From: Gilliamella sp. wkB308
Lineage (GTDB): Bacteria > Pseudomonadota > Gammaproteobacteria > Enterobacterales > Orbaceae
Assembly (NCBI RefSeq): GCF_001690185.1
Contig: NZ_LZGN01000037.1
Span: forward strand, 1 to 64,000
Direction: 5' to 3'
Length of the DNA stretch: 64,000 nucleotides
A model generated the notes under the pieces. That model had not been told where the DNA came from, ran no database searches, and saw nothing but the letters and a program-made list of their open reading frames with translations. Positions 57,889-64,000 of the stretch are shown here, in pieces. The translations under genes were made by a program, and so were the position numbers. Position 1 is the stretch's first letter; every line of letters starts with the position of its first letter.

Positions 57889-58284
57889 TTATATAAACTC
57901 CAAAACTAGTGACTTTGGAAGCCCACAAGGCTTCATTTTAGTGATATCAACACAAGCAATCACAACATCAGCACTGCTAATCACTTGATTGTTCTCATTA
58001 ATAATAGTTTGCTTAAAAATTATAGATGCCTTGCGAATTTGATCAACTTTACTATTAATAGTTAACAGGTCATCCAAACGAGCGGGAAAGTGATAGCTAA
58101 TATCCATCTTTTTGACAACAAAAGCAATACTTTCTTGTAATAGCTTATGTTGACTGATTCCAAGTTGTCTTAGCAATTCTGTTCTCGCTCGCTCATAAAA
58201 AGCAAGATACCTGGCATGATATACAACACCTCCAGCATCAGTATCTTCATAATAAACTCTAGCATTCCAATTAAATTCTTTCAT
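57889..58284 (-). CDS. ybgC: Acyl-CoA thioesterase YbgC
   Basis: A 131-residue hotdog-fold thioesterase. ATG 58284 gives the family N-terminus MKEFNWNARVYYEDTDAGGVVYHARYLAFYERAR, with the catalytic Asp in YEDTDAGG; a TTG nine codons upstream would only add a non-conserved leader. It acts on short-chain acyl-CoA and is tied to the Tol-Pal operon in many bacteria. The gene leads tolQRA with no gap to tolQ. A terminator-like hairpin separates it from cydX. Confidence 0.92.
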   Translation of the reverse strand: MKEFNWNARVYYEDTDAGGVVYHARYLAFYERARTELLRQLGISQHKLLQESIAFVVKKMDISYHFPARLDDLLTINSKVDQIRKASIIFKQTIINENNQVISSADVVIACVDITKMKPCGLPKSLVLEFI

Positions 58285-58423
58285 ATTTGTATTTACATAT
58301 TTTAAAAGCAATATGTTTTATTATATCTAAATCTTAAATATGCTGCACTATGATATAGAATTACTCAAATGAAAACAATTATCATTTGTAACATAATAAT
58401 GATTTAAATTAGCGATGAATGAA

Positions 58424-58445
58424 AAAGGTGACATTTGTCACCTTT
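58424..58445. terminator. Hairpin terminator of the cydABX operon
   Basis: A 9-bp stem AAAGGTGAC/GTCACCTTT with a 4-base loop and a T run on the minus strand, 20 bases after the cydX stop. Confidence 0.85.
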
Positions 58446-58464
58446 AAAAATATAGAGATGCTTA

Positions 58465-58578
58465 TTAATTGTTATTTTTGGGCTCTTTTTCACTGTTTGT
58501 TTGTTCAACCCAAAGTCCAGTAACAACAGCAAGCATACATGCTGCAATAAGACCGATAAACCATAAAAAGTAATACAT
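58465..58578 (-). CDS. cydX: Cytochrome bd small subunit CydX
   Basis: A 37-residue single-span membrane protein: MYYFLWFIGLIAACMLAVVTGLWVEQ, then a polar tail. This matches CydX (37 residues in E. coli), which stabilises the heme b595/d site of cytochrome bd-I. It follows cydB by 9 bases on the minus strand, the standard cydABX order. The start (ATG 58578) has no strong ribosome site visible. Confidence 0.9.
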   Translation of the reverse strand: MYYFLWFIGLIAACMLAVVTGLWVEQTNSEKEPKNNN

Positions 58579-58587
58579 AATTATACC

Positions 58588-59724
58588 TTAATAAAGTGAA
58601 TGTTTGTTATTTTCGATATGATTTTTATCAAGTCGTCCGAACATTTTAATATATGACCAAGTAGTATAGAAAAGGATAATGGGTAAAAATATCACTACTA
58701 CAAAGAACATAATATTAAGTGTTAACTGGCTTGATGTTGAATCCCACATTGTTAAACTCGCATTAGGCATAATGCTAGATGGTATAATGAATGGGAACGT
58801 TGCTATGCCATAAGTTAATAACACACAAGCAATAGTTAACGTTGATAAAATAAATGATAAAGCATTTTTATTTAACCCAGAACAAACAATGTTGAGTAAA
58901 GGTAAAACAACACCGAGTACAGGAACAATCCATAAAATTGGATAATTCATATAATTTCTAAGCCATGTTGATTCGGTGGACACCACTTTATTTAATGGCT
59001 GTGACGTGACACTATGATCTATCGTGCTGACTACTTCATAACCATGCATACCAAACATAACCCAAATACCCGCTAAAATAAATGTAATGACTAAAATTAA
59101 GCAAGATATTTGAGTTGCTTTTCGGGCTCTTAAATATAATTCACCTGAGGTTTTCATTTGCAACCAAGTGCCGCCGTGAGCAACAAACAACATCAAACTC
59201 ACCACACCGGTTAATAAAGCAAACGGATTAAGCAAACCAAAGAAATTTCCATCATAAAAGACACGATAAGAATTATCAAATCTAAATGGAACGCCTTCTA
59301 ATAAATTACCAAAAGCTACCCCAAAAACAAGAGCAGGAACAAAGCTACCAATAAAGATTGCAATATCCCATAAACTCCGCCATTTTGAATTTTCAAGTTT
59401 ACTGCGATAATCAAAACCTATTGGTCTAAAAAATAATGCACATAAAACCAAAATCATCGCGATGTAAAAGCCCGAAAAGGACACAGCATAAGCAAATGGC
59501 CATGCAGCAAAAATCCCAGCTCCAGCAGTAATTAGCCAAACCTGATTACCATCCCAATGAGGCGCAATAGAATTTATCATAATTCGGCGTTCGGTATCTG
59601 TTTTACCAATGAAAGGAAGTAAAATACCCACCCCCATATCAAAACCATCAGTGATAACAAAACCAATCAAGATAACGCTAATTAGCAACCACCAAATAGC
59701 TCGTAGAATTTCGTAATCAATCAT
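58588..59724 (-). CDS. cydB: Cytochrome bd ubiquinol oxidase subunit II
   Basis: A 378-residue protein with eight or nine membrane segments (E. coli 379). It begins MIDYEILRAIWWLLISVILIGFVITDGFDMGVG, with the conserved Trp/Asp residues, and has IAPHWDGNQVWLITAGAG. It completes the oxidase core with CydA. It starts 19 bases after cydA. With CydA it reduces oxygen with ubiquinol at high affinity, useful in microaerobic niches. Confidence 0.97.
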   Translation of the reverse strand: MIDYEILRAIWWLLISVILIGFVITDGFDMGVGILLPFIGKTDTERRIMINSIAPHWDGNQVWLITAGAGIFAAWPFAYAVSFSGFYIAMILVLCALFFRPIGFDYRSKLENSKWRSLWDIAIFIGSFVPALVFGVAFGNLLEGVPFRFDNSYRVFYDGNFFGLLNPFALLTGVVSLMLFVAHGGTWLQMKTSGELYLRARKATQISCLILVITFILAGIWVMFGMHGYEVVSTIDHSVTSQPLNKVVSTESTWLRNYMNYPILWIVPVLGVVLPLLNIVCSGLNKNALSFILSTLTIACVLLTYGIATFPFIIPSSIMPNASLTMWDSTSSQLTLNIMFFVVVIFLPIILFYTTWSYIKMFGRLDKNHIENNKHSLY

Positions 59725-59743
59725 TGTGTTTACTCCCTTTGTC

Positions 59744-61315
59744 CTATTCTGTAGTTGGTTGCGTTTTTTCGTAATGATATTTGCCTGTACCTAAAGAACT
59801 TGGTCCAAGACGGGCAAATTTAAACATTAAGAACATTTCAGCAACTAAGAACAGAGTATAAAGTCCACAAATCAGTATCATAGTAAATAATACTTCACCT
59901 GGAGTTAACGACGAATTAGCAACGCCTGTTGGTAAAATATCTTGTATTGCCCATGGTTGACGACCGTATTCAGCAACAAACCAACCACACTCACAAGCGA
60001 TCCATGGAAAAGGTAAGAAAACTAATAATAAACGATGTAGCCAACGTTTTTCACCAATTTTATTTTTATAAGTAGTCCATAATGCAAGACCTGTCCCTAA
60101 GATCATTAAAACGCCTAGACCAACCATGATTCTAAATGACCAAAATAGTGGCCAAACCGTAGGAATAGAATCTTCTGTGGCAGCTTTAATGTGCGCTTCC
60201 GTCGCTTCCGGAATCGTTAAATTATCTCGATCAGTAAAACGTTTGACTAAATAACCATAACCTAAATCAGCTTTGTTATTTTCAAACAATTTAAGCACAT
60301 CGGGATCTTGACTTCCTTGTTGGATTTTTTCAAGATTTGTATAAGCTAAAATGCCGTTACGAATTCGCATTTCATTAGTGGCTAAAATATCTTTTAGCCC
60401 TGTTACTTGCTTATCCAATGAACGTGTTGTCATGATGCCCATTGCATAAGGTATTTCAATCGCAAATAAATTTTCTTTCTCTTTTTGAGAAGGAAAAGCA
60501 ATAACATTAAATGATGCAGGCGCGGGTTGAGTTTCCCATTCGGCTTCAATAGCAGCAAGTTTAGCTGGCTGAACGGTTGTCATTTCGTGACCGGCTTCGT
60601 CACCCATAATGGCGACAACAATGGATACGATGAAACCAAACATAGCTGCCACGGCAAAAGAGCGTTTAGCAAATTCGCTATCACGTTTTTTAAGTAGATA
60701 ATAAGAGCTGATACTTAAGACAAAAATCGCACCTGTTAGATAACCTGCTGCGACAGTGTGCACAAATTTGTATTGTGCAACAGAGTTGGTGATCAGATCA
60801 TAAAAACTTGCCATTTCCATGCGAGAGTTGATTGGATTGAAATCTGAACCGATTGGGAACTGCATCCAACCGTTAGCAACGAGAATCCATAGTGCAGAAA
60901 AATTCGACCCAAATGCAACGCACCATGTCACAAGAAGATGTTTACCGCGACTTAATCTATCCCAACCAAAAAAGAATAAACCAACCATTGTTGATTCTAG
61001 AAAAAAGGCCATTAACCCTTCTATTGCCAATGGTGCACCAAAAATATCGCCGACGTAATGCGAATAATAAGACCAGTTAGTACCAAACTGAAATTCCATT
61101 GTTAAACCTGTTGCTACACCAACAGCGAAGTTAATAGCAAACAGTTTTCCCCAGAATTTAGTCATATCCTTCCAGACTTGCTTACCACTAACAACATATA
61201 CCGTTTCCATAATTGCTAGCATAAACGCTAAACCTAGCGTTAATGGTACAAAAATAAAATGATACATTGCCGTGAGTGCAAACTGGAGACGCGATAGTTC
61301 TACTATATCTAACAT
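59744..61315 (-). CDS. cydA: Cytochrome bd ubiquinol oxidase subunit I
   Basis: A 523-residue subunit (E. coli 522). It has the heme b595 and d ligands in the N-terminal region ([22 protein letters not shown]), the heme b558 ligands (His near VGDEAGHEM and Met in the [11 protein letters not shown] segment), and the long Q-loop of the L subfamily from about 260 to 385. An FNR-like palindrome lies about 85 bases upstream, which fits oxygen control. The gene leads cydABX. Confidence 0.98.
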   Translation of the reverse strand: MLDIVELSRLQFALTAMYHFIFVPLTLGLAFMLAIMETVYVVSGKQVWKDMTKFWGKLFAINFAVGVATGLTMEFQFGTNWSYYSHYVGDIFGAPLAIEGLMAFFLESTMVGLFFFGWDRLSRGKHLLVTWCVAFGSNFSALWILVANGWMQFPIGSDFNPINSRMEMASFYDLITNSVAQYKFVHTVAAGYLTGAIFVLSISSYYLLKKRDSEFAKRSFAVAAMFGFIVSIVVAIMGDEAGHEMTTVQPAKLAAIEAEWETQPAPASFNVIAFPSQKEKENLFAIEIPYAMGIMTTRSLDKQVTGLKDILATNEMRIRNGILAYTNLEKIQQGSQDPDVLKLFENNKADLGYGYLVKRFTDRDNLTIPEATEAHIKAATEDSIPTVWPLFWSFRIMVGLGVLMILGTGLALWTTYKNKIGEKRWLHRLLLVFLPFPWIACECGWFVAEYGRQPWAIQDILPTGVANSSLTPGEVLFTMILICGLYTLFLVAEMFLMFKFARLGPSSLGTGKYHYEKTQPTTE

Positions 61316-61399
61316 AATTGCTCCCTGTTCCTTTTATATGCCCACAAAGTGTATAAAGATATATCGCTATATTGTACATCAATATTTAAAGAATAAAAA

Positions 61400-61413
61400 T
61401 TGATTAATGTCAA
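61400..61413. promoter_or_regulatory. FNR-like box upstream of cydA
   Basis: TTGATTAATGTCAA agrees with the FNR consensus TTGAT-N4-ATCAA at 9 of 10 positions. It is centred about 91 bases before the cydA start. FNR control of cydAB is known in E. coli; here it is inferred. Confidence 0.5.
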
Positions 61414-61425
61414 AAAAAACACTGT

Positions 61426-62292
61426 TTAAACTGCTTTTTTTACCGCATTACCAATTTCAGCAAGACTACTAACTACAATTACACCAGCAGCAGTTAATGC
61501 TTTCACCTTTTCGTCAGCAGTGCCTTTATTACCTGATATAATTGCACCTGCATGCCCCATACGTTTGCCGGCTGGTGCCGACATACCGGCAATATAGGCT
61601 ATAACAGGTTTGCTAACATGTTTTTTAATATATTCAGCAGCTTCTTCTTCCGCACTACCACCAATTTCACCAATCATCACAATTGCTTTAGTCTTCGGAT
61701 CTTGCTCAAGTAATGCTAAAATAGAAATAAAATCACTGCCTGGAATGGGATCACCACCAATACCAACACAGACAGATTGACCTAGTCCAATATCAGTAGT
61801 TTGTTTGACCGCTTCATAAGTCAAAGTCCCTGATCGAGAAACAATACCGATATTACCAGCTAGATGAATATGCGCAGGCATAATGCCAATTTTACATTCA
61901 TCAGGCACAATGATACCCGGACAATTAGGACCAATCATAATTGCATCACTCTGTTTTAGCTTTTCTTTTACAATAAGCATATCCAAAGTAGGAATACCTT
62001 CAGTGATACAAACAATCAATTTAATACCTGCTTCAATTGCTTCGAGTATTGAATCTTTACCAAATGCCGCTGGAACATAAATTACACTCGCCGTTGCCCC
62101 CGTCGCTTCAACAGCTTCTTTGACTGTATTAAAAACCGGCAAGCCAAGATGCGTTGTTCCCCCTTTACCGGGTGTTACTCCCCCAACCAATTGTGTTCCA
62201 TATTCAATTGCTTGTTGTGAATGAAAGGTACCTTGACTACCCGTAAATCCCTGACAAATGACTTTAGTTGCGTTATTAATTAAAATTGACAT
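61426..62292 (-). CDS. sucD: Succinyl-CoA synthetase alpha subunit
   Basis: A 288-residue subunit (E. coli 289). It carries the CoA-binding [16 protein letters not shown] and the phosphorylated His in [13 protein letters not shown] near residue 245. With SucC it makes ATP/GTP from succinyl-CoA in the TCA cycle. It starts 28 bases after sucC on the minus strand. No sucAB genes are in the window. Confidence 0.98.
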   Translation of the reverse strand: MSILINNATKVICQGFTGSQGTFHSQQAIEYGTQLVGGVTPGKGGTTHLGLPVFNTVKEAVEATGATASVIYVPAAFGKDSILEAIEAGIKLIVCITEGIPTLDMLIVKEKLKQSDAIMIGPNCPGIIVPDECKIGIMPAHIHLAGNIGIVSRSGTLTYEAVKQTTDIGLGQSVCVGIGGDPIPGSDFISILALLEQDPKTKAIVMIGEIGGSAEEEAAEYIKKHVSKPVIAYIAGMSAPAGKRMGHAGAIISGNKGTADEKVKALTAAGVIVVSSLAEIGNAVKKAV

Positions 62293-62319
62293 AATTATTG
62301 TTCCCCACTCTTCCTATTA

Positions 62320-63489
62320 TTATGCGACCGCAACAATTTTTTGTGCAGCATCAGTCAAACTTTCGGCTGTAATAACATTTAATTGGCTTTCAATTAAAAT
62401 TTCTCTGGCAAGCAGAGCATTATTACCTTCAAGACGGACAACAACAGGAACAGTTAGCCCAATTTCTTTAATGGCGCTGATAATACCATCGGCAATTAAA
62501 TCACATCGAACAATTCCACCAAAAATATTGACCAATATCGCTTTGACATTTTTATCTGATAAAATCAATTTGAACGCTTCAGCAACACGCTCTTTGGTTG
62601 TACCCCCGCCTACATCGAGAAAATTAGCTGGTTTTCCACCATAAAGTTTGATCATATCCATGGTTGCCATTGCCAAACCAGCCCCGTTAACCATACAACC
62701 GATATTGCCATCTAACGAAACATAACTAATCCCTTGTTTGGCGGCAATAGATTCACGTTTATCTTCTTGTGTGGTATCTCTTAAAATAGTTAAGTCAGGG
62801 TGTCTGAACATTGCGTTATCATCTAAAACGACTTTAGCATCTAAGCAAACGAATTCATCGGCATCGGTAATAACCAGAGGATTGACTTCTGCTAATGACA
62901 CATCATTTTTTATAAAAAACTGTGCAAAATTAACAAATAGTTTGGCAAATTGGTTAATAAGTTTACCCGTTAACCCTAATTTAAAGGCAAGTTCTCTACC
63001 TTGAAAAGCACAAGGACCGGTTAAAGGATCAAGTGCAATTTTATGTATTAAGTGGGGTGATTTTTCAGCGACACTTTCAATATCTACCCCGCCTTCAGTT
63101 GAAGCCATGATGACCACACGTTGAATACTTCGATCGATTACTGCCCCTAAATAAAGTTCTTTTTGTATATTGGAAGCTTTTTCAATTAAGATTTGATTAA
63201 CAAGTTGACCTTCTGATGTGGTTTGATAAGTGACAAGATACTGACCTAACCATTTTTCAGCAAAAAGTTTAATTTGATTAAGATTATCAGTACAAATTAC
63301 ACCACCAGCCTTCCCTCTGCCCCCTGCATGAACTTGACATTTAGCAACCCAAGCCCCTGAATCAGACTTAGAGGATAATTCGGCTAAAGTATCTTGTACT
63401 TCATCCATTGAGTTGCATACAAACCCTTCTGGTACGGGTAAGTTGTATTGCTTAAAAAGATATTTGGACTGATATTCATGCAAGTTCAT
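62320..63489 (-). CDS. sucC: Succinyl-CoA synthetase beta subunit
   Basis: A 389-residue ATP-grasp subunit (E. coli 388). ATG 63489 gives the standard [15 protein letters not shown]; a TTG five codons upstream is not needed. Features include the nucleotide-binding [41 protein letters not shown] with Mg ligands, and [18 protein letters not shown]. It pairs with SucD downstream and is divergent from fldA. Confidence 0.98.
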   Translation of the reverse strand: MNLHEYQSKYLFKQYNLPVPEGFVCNSMDEVQDTLAELSSKSDSGAWVAKCQVHAGGRGKAGGVICTDNLNQIKLFAEKWLGQYLVTYQTTSEGQLVNQILIEKASNIQKELYLGAVIDRSIQRVVIMASTEGGVDIESVAEKSPHLIHKIALDPLTGPCAFQGRELAFKLGLTGKLINQFAKLFVNFAQFFIKNDVSLAEVNPLVITDADEFVCLDAKVVLDDNAMFRHPDLTILRDTTQEDKRESIAAKQGISYVSLDGNIGCMVNGAGLAMATMDMIKLYGGKPANFLDVGGGTTKERVAEAFKLILSDKNVKAILVNIFGGIVRCDLIADGIISAIKEIGLTVPVVVRLEGNNALLAREILIESQLNVITAESLTDAAQKIVAVA

Positions 63490-63668
63490 AAACAAATTCC
63501 ACAACTTAAGTTAATATTAAAAATGGATTCAATTCTAATCCAAGATTAATAAATTGTGTAGTAAATAATATCTTATAGGTATTGTAATTGAGAATTATTG
63601 CTGATAATAAGTGACAATGATATACTCATTAGCTAAATTAATATCGTAATAATTGTAAAGGTAAAAAA

Positions 63669-64000
63669 ATGAAACAAGTTGGTATTTTTTTTGGAAGTGA
63701 TACAGGCAATACAGAAAATGTTGCCAAACAAATCCAACTCATTTTGGGTAACGAAAAAGCCGATCTTTTAGATATTCGAGAAGCCACCAAAGAGCATATC
63801 GAACAATATGCATACCTTATTTTCGGTATTCCAACTTGGTATTATGGTGATCCACAAGCAGATTGGGAAGACTTCTTTCCTAATTTAGAGCAAATCGATT
63901 TTAACGGAAAAACTGTCGCTATTTTTGGCTGCGGTGATCAAGAAGACTATTCAGAATTCTTCTGCAGTGCAATGGGAACAATACGCGATATTATCGAACC
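63669..64000 (+). CDS. fldA: Flavodoxin I, N-terminal part (runs off the window)
   Basis: The visible 110 residues start MKQVGIFFGSDTGNTENVAKQIQ, the FMN phosphate-binding loop (S/T-x-T-G-x-T). PTWYYGDPQADWEDFFP supplies the aromatic residue that stacks on FMN, and IFGCGDQEDYSEFFC is the second FMN loop. It carries electrons for biosynthetic and radical-SAM enzymes. AAAGG precedes ATG 63669. It is divergent from sucC. The gene continues past the right edge of the window. Confidence 0.96.
   Translation, partial: MKQVGIFFGSDTGNTENVAKQIQLILGNEKADLLDIREATKEHIEQYAYLIFGIPTWYYGDPQADWEDFFPNLEQIDFNGKTVAIFGCGDQEDYSEFFCSAMGTIRDIIE

Noticed and set aside
63505-63668. Fur box upstream of fldA
   Set aside because: TTGAGAATTATTGCTGATAAT resembles a Fur site only weakly in a very AT-rich region, so I do not call it.

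Overview
The window looks like a contiguous piece of chromosome from an AT-rich gammaproteobacterium. Core genes (RaiA, PheA, ArgR, ProQ, TldD, CycA, HslUV, the SucCD pair, RnpB) read like divergent enterobacterial orthologues. Several gene orders match Escherichia coli: mreBCD-rng-tldD, raiA-pheA, dcd-asmA, proQ-prc, cydABX-ybgC-tolQRA, yadG-yadH and accB-accC. The low GC and this mix suggest Orbaceae (Gilliamella, Frischella or Orbus type gut symbionts). That assignment is inference from protein and gene-order resemblance, not from a database search.

Region 1 (1-15.0 kb) is a phage-derived block. On the minus strand it reads: Q-like antiterminator, two tandem intrinsic terminators, lysis cassette (holin, M15 endolysin, Rz with embedded Rz1), then a complete contractile tail module. 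The tail module runs neck/tail terminator, DUF3383 sheath, DUF3277 tube, frameshifted tail chaperone, tape measure, Dit-like baseplate protein, baseplate plug, hub, a lipoprotein cargo gene, Gp138-type spike, gp25-like wedge, baseplate J, DUF2612 and the start of a tail fibre. On the plus strand lies a LexA-like, apparently cleavable repressor flanked by a family of ATAAC-N4-GTTAT operators. No terminase, portal, capsid, integrase or replication gene lies between the lysis and tail genes, where head genes would be expected. The best reading is an SOS-inducible R-type tailocin (headless contractile bacteriocin) beside the 3' end of a tRNA-Ser gene. The left end lies outside the window.

Region 2 (15.1-20.1 kb) holds tRNA-Ser, a YnhF-like small membrane protein, the protease Prc, an unusual ProQ with two FinO/ProQ domains (the first has lost most RNA-contact residues), a Mu-type DNA-binding protein divergent from an Nlp/Ner regulator, and RNase P RNA.

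Region 3 (20.1-42.2 kb) is housekeeping: DedA, TldD, RNase G, MreBCD, biotin carboxyl carrier protein and carboxylase, the YadGH ABC transporter, Mog, ArgR, a lysine-riboswitch-controlled aspartokinase III, CysS, TrmJ, RaiA, PheA, MutY, an old-yellow-enzyme reductase, and a ubiquinone-type hydroxylase with a TatA-like gene just upstream.

Region 4 (42.2-43.8 kb) is a very AT-rich patch with a candidate 28-residue membrane peptide and a solitary repressor whose S24 catalytic serine is replaced.

Region 5 (43.8-64 kb) holds an ABC exporter, PBP4 (DacB), Alx/TerC, CycA, MltA, Dcd-AsmA, HslVU, TolQRA with YbgC, cytochrome bd (CydABX), succinyl-CoA synthetase and the start of flavodoxin FldA. The expected tolB-pal genes do not follow tolA.
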